Positions 45,468-54,904 of a stretch of 64,000 bases of DNA are shown here, piece by piece. This stretch comes from Dasypus novemcinctus. Its lineage: Eukaryota; Chordata; Mammalia; Cingulata; Dasypodidae. A program made the translations under genes and the position numbers. Below the pieces are notes generated by a model. It was not told the origin of the DNA. It saw only the letters and a list, made by a program, of their open reading frames with translations, and made no database searches. The stretch covers positions 114,864,599 through 114,928,598 of the forward strand of contig NC_080678.1 of assembly GCF_030445035.2 (NCBI RefSeq), given 5' to 3'. Positions within the stretch are counted from its first letter, which is position 1. Every line of letters starts with the position of its first letter.

Positions 45468-45992
45468 TTGAGACAACTAATCATAGATGTTCAAATAAAT
45501 CTTCTTAATAAATTCAATGAGATGGCAAAAGCGATTAAGGATATTAAGAAGACATTGGGTGAGCACAAAGAAGAATTTAAAAGCATACATAGAAAAATAG
45601 CAGATCTTATGGGAATGAAAGGCACAATAAATGAAATTTTAAAAACACTGGAATCATATAACAGCATATTTGAAGAGGCAGAAGAAAGCATTGGTGAGCT
45701 TGAAGAAATGGCCTCTGAAAGTGAACATACAAAAGAACAGATGAAGAATAGAATGGAAAAAATTGAAAAAGTTTTCAGGGAACTAAATAACAGCAAAAGA
45801 TGTGCAAACAAACATGTCATGGGTGTCCTGGAAGGAGAAGAGAAGAGAAAAGAGGAAGAAGGAATATTTGAAGAAATACTGGTAGAAAATTTCCCAACCC
45901 TAATGAAGGACATAGATATCCACATCCAAGAAGCACAATGTACTCCCATCCAAAAAACTCCAAATAGACCAACTCTGAGACACATAGTCTAA
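45468..45992 (+). pseudogene. L1-Z ORF1 (RNA-binding chaperone), truncated
   Basis: ORF1p is a trimeric coiled-coil RNA chaperone of the L1 particle. This 174-residue frame has a heptad-rich coiled coil (about residues 8-110, rich in K, E, L and I) followed by the start of the RRM region ('VMGVLEGEEKRKEEEGIF', 'ENFPTLMKDIDIHIQEA'). The frame ends at 'RPTLRHIV' where a normal ORF1 continues for over 100 residues. Recognisable coding sequence goes on to about 46,260 in other frames. The true start may be upstream of the first ATG used here (45,419 region). Confidence 0.85.
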
Positions 45993-46394
45993 TGCCAAAG
46001 ACAGAGAGAATGCTGAGAATAGCATAAGAAAGCAATGCATATCATATAAGGGATACCCAATAAGATTAAGTGCCAATTTCTCACCAGAAACCATGAATGC
46101 AAGAAGACAGTGATATATTTAAGATACTACAGGACAAATATTTCCAGCCAAGAATCTTATATCCAGCAAGACTGTCTTTCAAAAATGAGGGTGAGTTTAG
46201 AATATTCACAGATAAAAAGAAATTGAGAGAATTTCTAATCAAGAGACCAGATTTTTAGGGAATTCTAAAGGGTGTGCTAGAGCCTGAAAAGAAAAGACAG
46301 GAGAGAGAGGGGCCTAGAAGAGAGTCTAGAAATGAAGATTATATCAATAAAAGTAACCAAAAGTGTCAAAATAGTGGTGAAAACAAAATACGAC

Positions 46395-47055
46395 AGATAA
46401 AACACAAATAGGAATAAACTTAACCAAAGATGTAAAGCACTTGTATTTAGAAAACTGCAAATCAGTGTTAAAAGAAATTAAAAAGTCTGAAATAACTGAA
46501 AGAACATTCCATGCTCATGGATTGGAAGACTAAATATCATTAAGATGTCAATTCTCTTCAAATTGATATACAGACTCAATGCAATCCCAATAAAAATTCT
46601 ACCAGCATTATTTTAAGTTGAAAACATGATTATCAAATTTATTTGAAAGGATAAGTGGTCCTGAACAACCAGAAACATCTAAAAAAGGAAAAGCAAACTC
46701 TCCTTTCTGGACTTTAAATTATATTACCTAGCTATGGTGGTAAAAACAGAATGGTACTGGCATAAAGACAGACACATAGACCAATGGAATCAAACTGATG
46801 GTTCAGAAACAGACCCTCGCATGTATGATCAAGTGATTTTTGACTAGCCTGTCCAAAACAGCTTGGGCAGAACAGTCAATTCAACAAATGGTGTTGAAAG
46901 AACTGGACGTCCATAGCCAAAATAAGGAAAGAGGACCCCTATCTCACACCTTATCCAAAATTACCTCAAAATGAATAAAAAAACCTAAAAATAAAAGCAG
47001 TAATCATAAAGCTTCCAGAATAAATTATAGGAAAATAGCTTCAAGACCCGGTGGT
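46395..47055 (+). pseudogene. L1-Z ORF2 remnant (post-RT part)
   Basis: Begins abruptly with 'ggaataaacttaaccaaaga', which corresponds to a point after the RT active site, and runs on through 'tggattggaagactaaatat', 'ccaataaaaattctaccagc' and 'atggtactggcataaagaca' to about 47,055 with many stops. Endonuclease and the RT catalytic core are absent. Confidence 0.8.
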
Positions 47056-47419
47056 AGTTGGTGGATTCTTAAAGGAGAAATGAGAAGGACTGAGATCTAC
47101 CACTGATGTTTAATGTATGTAGAGTTTTAATTACCTTTACTCTAAAAGTGAATGGCAACACATAGTAACAGCTAGTTTATAAATGGGGATGTGGCTAAAA
47201 ATGGTAGTCTAGGGATGTAAATGCCAGTTAACAGAATGCTAGAGAATATTCTAGGAAAAGAATAACATGGTAAACCAAGAGGTGAATGAGAATTGTGGTT
47301 GATGGTATAGATGCAAGGGTGTCCTTTGTTAGCTAGAGCAAATGTACATCACTATTGCACGGTGGTGGGAATATGGAGAAGCATGGGAAAGATACAACTG
47401 GAGTGACCTATAGACTATG

Positions 47420-48122
47420 GTTAGCAGTAATAATATTCTTGCATCTATGCCAAAGATGTACTGTGTTGATAATGGGGCAATATGGAAAATGTGTGCCAAG
47501 TGTATACTATGGACATGGTAACAATCAGATGATATTATCTTATCTGTAACAAATGCTCCACCATAGTGTTGTGTGTTGATAGAAAGGTGTTTGGGAATTC
47601 TGCACATGTGCATGTTTTATAAGTCTACTACTTCTGTCATTAAAATATATTTAAAAAATAACAATAGGCTGGTTTGGGGAAAAATACACCAAATATAAGA
47701 AAAGGAGTATAATTAGTAGTAAGATTTTGACAACATTCTTTCATAATTTGTAACAAACATCTCACAACAATGTAAGGTGTTGGTGGAGGGTTGATGTATG
47801 GGACCTCTATATGATACTGTGCATGTTTGCTTTGTAAGTACACAACTTTTGCTATACACTTATCATTTATGTATGTTCATATATAAATATATAAAGATAA
47901 TAATAATGGGGGTTGGGGGAAAATACCTTGGTTAGTAGTAATATTTTGACAATGCTCTTTAATCATTAGTTAAAAAGGTTTAACAACAATGCAAGGTGTT
48001 AGTGGTAGGGTGAGGTGTGAAAGTCCTGTATGATGTTATATATATGTTTGTTTTGTAAGTTCACAACTATTACTGTACACTTATTGTTTATTTATGAGTG
48101 ATATACTTCAATAAATCTTTTA
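47420..48122 (+). repeat. Three tandem units in the L1-Z 3' UTR
   Basis: Units end with 'ggtttggggaaaaatac' (to 47,687) and 'ggttgggggaaaatac' (to 47,936). The third ends in 'ttcaataaatctttta' at about 48,122. Shared order inside each: 'gtagtaat...ttgacaat', 'aacaaatg/caacaatg...ggtgtt', 'gcatgttt.gt.ttgtaagt...acaactt'. Unit lengths are about 268, 249 and 186 bp. Confidence 0.75.
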
Positions 48123-48128
48123 AAAATA

Positions 48129-48545
48129 TGGACTAGAATGGACTTACTATTGTACTATGGACTTATGATTATAGCAGTGGAAGAAATTATATCACTGATA
48201 TGGAAACAGTGGCACTGGAGATGCTGAAGGCATAGAGAGGGAAAAAGAGATGTAATATGGGGGCATTTGGGGGACTTGGAATTGTCCTGAATATCTTTGC
48301 AAAGACAGATACAGAATTGAGTGGGAGAGAGTGTACAGTGTAAACAATAATCCATGCTTAGTGGCAATGCTCCAAATGTGTTCATCAATTGTAATGAATA
48401 TACCATACTAATGAAGTAAGTTACTAATGTGGGGAGGGCTGGGAGGTGTTGGGATTGGGGCATATGGGAATCTCATATTTTTTTGTGTAACATTTTGTGT
48501 AATCTAAGTATCTTTAAAAATATTTTTTAATGTATTGAAAAATAA
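48129..48545 (+). mobile_element. L1-Y: LINE-1 3' UTR terminus
   Basis: 'gactagaatggacttactat', 'ggcactggagatgctga', 'gaattgtcctgaatatcttt', 'catcaattgtaatgaata' and 'tgtgtaatctaagtatcttt' parallel the end of the antisense 3' UTR at 51.8-52.3 kb. It completes the copy interrupted at 43,976 by L1-Z. Confidence 0.75.
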
Positions 48546-48559
48546 ATACGTTAAAAATA

Positions 48560-48890
48560 AAAAATTACATGTCTTTAAATTTCAAATATATGTTTTATCA
48601 TATTGTGATTAATTTCTAATTGAATTGTACGATGCCAGAGCACAATCAGTACTATAATGACTGACATTAATGTAGTACATGGTAAATATTCATAAATGTT
48701 AACATGCATGCTTGAAAAGAATGTATGTTCTCTAATTTTGGATTCAAGTTCTGTACATGTTCATTGTATATATCTTACTCGTGTTTAATTTCTATACTCT
48801 TAAATAAATGTCTGATCTATTAACAAAATTAATGTTTTGAAGTAGCCTACTATCATGTTGAAAATCTCAATTCCTCCTTGAAACTGTCAA
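48560..48890 (-). mobile_element. L1 ORF2 endonuclease-region fragment, antisense
   Basis: 'gcttgaaaagaatgtatgtt', 'caagttctgtacatgttca' and 'gaagtagcctactatcatg' read as the complement of the endonuclease part of L1 ORF2. It is separate from L1-A, which starts with its own 3' UTR just to the right. Confidence 0.6.
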
Positions 48891-51828
48891 CAATTGATGC
48901 ATTTTCTTAAATTTTTACTGCAGTAAATGATATAAAGCACAAAATTTCCCATTTAACCCACATTAAATATACAATTCAGTAGTATTAACTATATTCACTA
49001 TACTGTGCTACCATCACCAACAACCATTACCCCTCCTTTTTCATCATGTCATGCAGAAACTACTTACCTATTAAGCTTTAACTCCCTCTTCTCACACCAC
49101 CTCCCCCCAGCTCTGCCCTCCACACCTGGTAATCTATAAACTACCATCTGTCTCTGTTAAGTTTGCTTCTTTTGGATATTTCATATAAACAAGATCATAC
49201 AATATTTGTCTTTTTGTGTCTGGCTTATCTAACTAAACATTATGCCTTCGAAGTCCACCCATGTTGCAGAACACAGTAAAACATCATTCCCTTTTACAGC
49301 TGAATATGCCAGTGTATTTATATACTACATTTTGTTAATCACTCATCCATTGATGGACATTTGGGTTGCTTTCCTCCTTTTGGCTTTTGTAAATAACAAT
49401 GTACACTAAAACATTAGTGTACAAATATCTGTTTAAGTCCCTGCTTTCCATTCTTCTCAGAATATACCTAGAAGTGGAATTTCTAAGTCATATAGAATTC
49501 TATTTTTGATTTTCAAAAAACAACCAAATTGATTTCCACACTGGCTGCACCATTCTACATTGCCACCAGCAAAGTATAAGTGTTTTTCTGTCTCTGAATC
49601 CTCACCATTTACTATACCTGTTTTTATAACAGCCATCCCAGTAGATGTGCAGTGGTATATCATTGTGATGTTGATTTGCATTACCCTGATGACCAGTGAT
49701 GTCAAGGCATTTATATAACATTTACATATCTTCTTTAGAAAAATGTCTATTTAAGTCCTTTACCCAAATTTAATTGGGCTGTCTTTTTGTGATTGAGTTG
49801 TAGGAATTCTTTACATATTCTCTATACCAAACACTTAACAACTATATGGATCACAATGATTTTCTCCCATTCTGTAAGTTATCTTTTCACTTTAAAAGTG
49901 TCTTTTGATATGCAAAACTTTTCATTTTAATGGAGACCATTTTATCTATTTTTCCTTTTGTTGCTCCTGCTTTTGGTGTCTTATCTAAGAAATGAATACC
50001 ATATCTATGATTATGAATGCCCACCCACCCTGTTTTCTTCTAGGACTTCTAGGATATTAGCTCTTTTGTTCAGGTACACAATTCAATTAGAGTTAATTTT
50101 TTTTATATGGTGTGAGGAAGGGTCTGAATTCTCTCATTTGCATATGGATATCCACTTTTCCAATACCATTTGTTGAAGAGACCATTTTTTTCCCAATTAA
50201 TTTTGTTGTCACTCTTGCCAAAAGGTTTATTTCTGAACTCTCACTTCTAATCCTAAGAAATATCTTAATGCCAGTACCATGCTGTTTTGATTACTGTAGC
50301 TCAGTTGTAAGTTTTTAAATTGGGAAGTGTGGAGATTTCCAACTTTGTTTCCTCTTTGCAATATAGATTTAGCTAAATCATGTAATCATGAGATTACATA
50401 TGATTTTACAGACTGGCTTTTCAATTACTGTAAAATAAATAAAAATAAAAGGCTGCAGGGATTTTGTTAGGTACTGTGTTGAATCTGTGGATAGTTTTGG
50501 GTAATACTGACATCTTAATAAGATTATGTCTGCCTATCCATAAACACAGGATGTCTTAGCAATTATTTAGAACTTTCATTTCTTATAGAAATACTTTGTA
50601 GTTTACAGTGTACAAGTCCTTCATTTCCTCAGTTAAATGTATTCCTAAGTGATGTATCCTTTTATGAGCTATTGTGAATGGGAGTCTTTTTTTATTTCCA
50701 ATTTCAAATATTTTTTGGTGATATATAGAAACAAATGATTTGGAGTTGTTGATATTGTAGCCTGAAACTTTGCTGAATTTATCATTTCCAGTAGACTAAT
50801 TGTGGATTCTTTGGAATCTCCTATATATAGGATCCTGTCATCTTCAAATAGAGATGGTTTTACTTCCTTGGTTCTGACTTCAGTCTTTTTACCTCTTTTT
50901 CTTGCCTAGTTATTCTGGCAAGGACTACAAGTACAGTGGTGAAAGCAAGCAGGCATTCTTGTACTGTTCCTGTTCTCAAGTGGAAGGCATTCAGTCTTTC
51001 AACACTGAGTATACAGGTAGCTGAGAGATATGTCCTTAATCAAGTTGAGGAAGTTCCTTCTATTCCTATTTTTCTAAGTGTTTTAATCATGAAAGGATGT
51101 TGGATTTTGTCAAAAGCCTTGTCTGTATCAATTGAGATGACCATGTCAATATATTACTCCATTCTATTAATGGGATTATTACATTGGTTGATTTTCTTAT
51201 GCTAAACCATCCTTGCATTCCTACATCCCACTTGGTCATGATTGTATAATTATTTTAATATACTATTGGATTGGATTTGCTAGTATTTTATTGAGGATTT
51301 TTGCATCTATGTTCATAAAGGAAATTGGTCTATAGTTTCCTTTTCTTGTGATGTCATTATCTGGCTTTGATATTAGGGTAACATTTGCTTCATAAAATGA
51401 GTTAGGAATAGTTCCATTCTCTTCAATTTTTTGGAAAAGCTTGAGGACTGATGCTTATTCTTCTTTGAATATTTGGTAAAATTTATCAATGAAGCTATGT
51501 GGTCCTGGGTTTTACTTTGTTGGGATGCTTTTGATTACTTATTCAATCTCTTTAATTGTTATAGGTATGTTGCAATATTCTATATTTACATGAGTCAGTT
51601 TAGGTAAGATGTGTGTTTCTAGGAATTTGCCCATTTCCTCTCAATTATTGAATATGTTGGCATACAGTTTTCAGAGTATTCTTATAATCCATTTCATTTC
51701 TGTAAGGTCAATTTTAATGTCTCTCCTTTCATTCTGCATTTTAGTATTTGCATCCTTTCTCTTTTTTCCTTGCTAGTCTTGTTAAGGTTTGTCAATTTTA
51801 TTGATCTTTTCGGGGAAGCAACATTTTT
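48891..51828 (-). mobile_element. L1-A, 3' UTR and most of ORF2, antisense
   Basis: From the L1MA/MB-like 3' UTR ('aatatacaattcagtagtat', 'tgctaccatcacca') through the ORF2 C-terminus and RT to 'tttgtcaattttattgatct' at 51,808. The complement of the RT active site lies near 50,830-50,850 ('cctgtcatcttcaaatagag'). There are no open frames of note. The next part of ORF2 is not adjacent but resumes at 57,481, so L1-C inserted here. Confidence 0.85.
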
Positions 51829-51839
51829 AAATTTTTTAA

Positions 51840-53566
51840 AAGAAGCTTTAGATTACATAAATGTTACATAAAAAATATAGGAGATTCACATATGCACCAC
51901 TTCCTCCCCCTTCCATACTTTCCCACATTAACAATATCTTCCACTAGCACGGTACATTTGTTTCAATTGATGAACAAATATTGAAGTATTGCTACCAATC
52001 TTGTACTAAACCTTGTAGTTTAGGGTTTACATTTTGCCCCACACAATTTTATATGTTCTGACAAAATGTATAATGCCTGTATCTGCCATTGCAATGTCAT
52101 GTAGGACAATTTCAATGTCCTGAAAATGTTCCCATATTACACCTATTCTTCCCTCTCACTCCCCTCAGAATCCCTAGTGGCCACTGCATCTACATCAATG
52201 ATAAAAGTTCGTCCATTGCTAGAATAATAGTAAATCTATAACAGAATTATAACAAGTCTATATAGTCCCTTGTTTATTCCCCTATTTTGAGGATTTAGGA
52301 TGGTAATGCACACTCTGCTTAAAATTGAGAGGGGGCTTACATTCCATGGGGTAGAGGGATGGAATTATCTTGCTTGCAGTTGCAGACATTGTCTCTTCCT
52401 TGGGATGGGTGTTGTCCATCATCATCTCCTTGTTAATTGTCCTGGGTGAGTCCAATGAACTGGAGAGTAGGTGTTGCAAGTCTGCTGAGATTCAGGGCTC
52501 AACTGGTACATGAACAGATCAAAGATTTAAGTCTCTGGGACATATATTTAACAAGTATAATGCTAATTACAGGTTCAAATAAAAGAGGCAGAAGAGCCAT
52601 GTGTAGGGAAACTACAAATGGTCTAACTCTGTTACACTGGGGAGCATAAATTCCAAAGTAAGGCCCACTGACTGCCTGTCTGCCCTGCTTATAGTGTTTG
52701 GCTGTCTCTAGAGCCTTCAGGAGCCCTAAAGTTTGAGGCACTGTTTACTGTAGCAGTCAATGAGATCCTGCTGAGACATGCATAAGAGTAACCTCTGGAA
52801 TGACCTCCGACTCACTTTGAAATTTCTTAGCCATAAAAATTCATTTGTATTTAATATTTTCCCCTTTTGGTCAAGGTCTTTTTCCAGATACATTGCTGGC
52901 TGGTACTTCCTAATAATCCCTCAGTGCCAGGGAGGTTTATCCTAGAAGTCATGTCCCACACCAGAGGGAAGGTAGTATATTTATATGCTGAGTTTGGCTT
53001 AGAGAGAGCAACAAGGAGGCTTTCAGGAGATAACTCTTAGGCAATATATAATACTAGGTTAAGTTTCAATTTCACAAGAAAGGTTCATAAATACAATCAT
53101 CAATATCAAGGGCCTGGTGTAATGATCTGTCTTCCTTCACTAGGCACTGCCCATTTACTTGGGGGATTCTTGCCACTCTAATAGAGAATGTAGCAGTATT
53201 CCCCAGGATGGGAATTCAATATTCTTTTGTTTATTGTGCAGTTTTCCACCCACCAAAACAACACCTCAGGAACACTGGAGCATATTCATATGCCTTAGAG
53301 GCATGCCCCAGGTGTACCCCTCCACATACACTGTCCCATCACCAACACCCCATACCTATGATCCTCCTCTGCCACAGTTGTGATCCAAAACCTTTCTAAA
53401 AATGAAGCCAAAAAATGATAATATTAATAAAATAACAAATTTTAAAATAACAACAAAAAAATATTAAAAATTTGAAATGAAAAATTTTTATACATTGTCT
53501 TTCATGTAAGATCTATTATGTTGTATATATAGAGACAATTTCTTGCCTATGTTCCCCCACTGTCTT
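51840..53566 (-). other. L1-C second 3' UTR
   Basis: In L1 sense it starts after an A-rich junction (53,567-53,590). It has an AT-rich lead-in (53,400-53,566), the 'gagagagcaacaaggaggct' and 'tgccagggaggtttatcc' module (about 52,920-53,010) and ends with 'gtaatctaaagcttctttta' complement near 51,845. It carries no ORF2 of its own. It could be a 3' transduction or an older truncated L1. Confidence 0.65.
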
Positions 53567-53925
53567 TTTTTTTTCTCTCATTTTATTTTCAAAGAAGCTT
53601 TAGGTTACAGAAAAGTCACATAGAAAATATAGGAGATGCCCATATACCTAATGCCCTCCCCCTTTTCCACTCTTCCCTATTAATGACATTCTACATGTGT
53701 ATGGTACATTTTTAACAATTGATGTACAAATATTGAAGCACTGCTACTAACCATGGTCAATGGTTTACATTATGGTTTACATTTTCCACCATACACTTTT
53801 ATAAGTTTTGATGAAATTTTGAAAGGCCTGTATTTGTTACTGCAAGATCATGTAGAACAATTCTAATGTCCTAAAAAATGCCCTATGTTCCATCTCTCCC
53901 CCTGTTATCAGAACTTATGGCAACC

Positions 53926-53941
53926 ACTAAGTTTCAATTTT
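53926..53941. repeat. Target-site duplication of U1 pseudogene, left copy
   Basis: 'actaagtttcaatttt', identical to 54,104-54,119. It lies in the L1-C 3' UTR, dating the U1 insertion as later than L1-C. Confidence 0.9.
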
Positions 53942-53960
53942 TAAAATTTATTTATTTATT

Positions 53961-54102
53961 TCACCACCATCACAAATTATGCAGTCGAATTTCCAGCATT
54001 TCGGAAAATGACAGGAGTCAGCACATATGGAGTACAATGGATAAGCTTTGCCCTGAGAAAACCCCCTTCACGATCATGTTATCTCCCCTGCCAGGTAAGT
54101 AT
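53961..54102 (-). pseudogene. RNU1 pseudogene: U1 snRNA retropseudogene
   Basis: On the minus strand the sequence starts at 54,102 with 'atacttacctggcagggga', the 5' end of U1 snRNA including the part that pairs with 5' splice sites. It follows U1 through 'ggcttatccattg' (here with one change), 'ctgcataatttgtg' and stops at about residue 140-150 of 164, lacking the last stem-loop. An A-rich tail (AAAT)n follows at 53,941-53,960. The flanks 'actaagtttcaatttt' at 53,926-53,941 and 54,104-54,119 are a 16-bp target duplication. It is a dead copy: substitutions, 3' truncation and no snRNA promoter. Confidence 0.93.
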
Positions 54103-54103
54103 T

Positions 54104-54119
54104 ACTAAGTTTCAATTTT
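54104..54119. repeat. Target-site duplication of U1 pseudogene, right copy
   Basis: 'actaagtttcaatttt', the partner of the left copy. It starts one base beyond the 5' end of the U1 sequence, as expected for target-primed reverse transcription. Confidence 0.9.
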
Positions 54120-54904
54120 AGAAAAATAAGATTTATAGTTACTTGCAATAATATTGAGGGCTGGACATATTGGTCTGTTTTCTTTTATTAGGCACAGTGC
54201 CTATGTTCTTGAGAGATTCTTTTCTTTCTAATTGAGAACATAGCAGGGCTCACCAGGATAGGAGTTTAATATTTTCTTGTGTATTGTGTGGGTCTCCACC
54301 CACTGAGATAACACACTATGACAAGATGAACACTTAAATATTTCATAAAGGCATGTCCCAGGTGTGCTCTATCCTGCATATCCCTCACACCCAACTCCCT
54401 ATACTAGTAACCCTCCTCTGCCCTATTTGCCAAAAGAACATTCCCACCAATGTAGTTTTAACCACAGACTTCCAAATCCCTGCTCCTTCCTCCAAGCATT
54501 CCCCAGTTACATGGATAGTCCAACCAAATGCCCCCACCCGATTCCCCCTCACAGACCAGCACCACTGAACCCAAGCTCATCACTGCATCACTCTCACACC
54601 CATCCACTGCTCAACCACACCCTTCCACCTTATCATAGATTTTGTCCATATGAGCATTGACTCACCACTCTCTATGACCTGCCTCCTGTTAAGCTATCTT
54701 CCAGAATCTAGCTCTGTGAGTCTGCTCAATTTGCTTAAGTCATATCAGTGAGGTCATGTAATATTTGTCCTTCAGTGACTGGCTTACTTTATTCAACATA
54801 AGGTCTTCCAGATTCATCCATGTTATCCTGTGTGTTAAAACTGCATTTCTTATTACAGCTGAGAAATATTCCATTTATTGTATATACCATGGTTTGCCTA
54901 TCCA

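Larger units (their letters stand above)
43977..48128 (+). mobile_element. L1-Z: LINE-1 with 5' UTR, ORF1 and most of ORF2 deleted
   Basis: The start 'caagatggcggcagagtaag' is the characteristic L1 5' end, so this copy reaches the true 5' terminus. A 5' UTR of about 1.4 kb, ORF1, a short piece of ORF2 3' end (about 46,400-47,055) and a 3' UTR of about 1.1 kb follow. Most of ORF2 is missing, so it is HAL1-like ('half-L1') in content. It lies within the L1-Y 3' UTR. A clean target duplication is not seen. Confidence 0.8.
53580..54904 (-). other. L1-C first 3' UTR
   Basis: Runs leftwards from the ORF2 end to the L1 end complement 'caaagaagctttaggttaca' at 53,590. It shares 'gagagattcttttctttcta...caccaggata' with the second 3' UTR at 53,165-53,205 but lacks the central module with 'aagccaaactcagcat' seen in the second 3' UTR, L1-X and L1-Y. 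It hosts the U1 pseudogene. Confidence 0.7.

Noticed and set aside
47420-48122. Tandem units in the L1-Z tail considered as a satellite or CRISPR-like array
   Set aside because: There are only three diverged units with no conserved direct repeat and unique spacer pattern, and they sit in an L1 3' UTR. The genome is mammalian.
53961-54102. U1 sequence considered as a functional snRNA gene
   Set aside because: It is 3'-truncated, has an A-rich tail and target duplications, carries substitutions and lacks an upstream snRNA promoter. All of this marks a retropseudogene.
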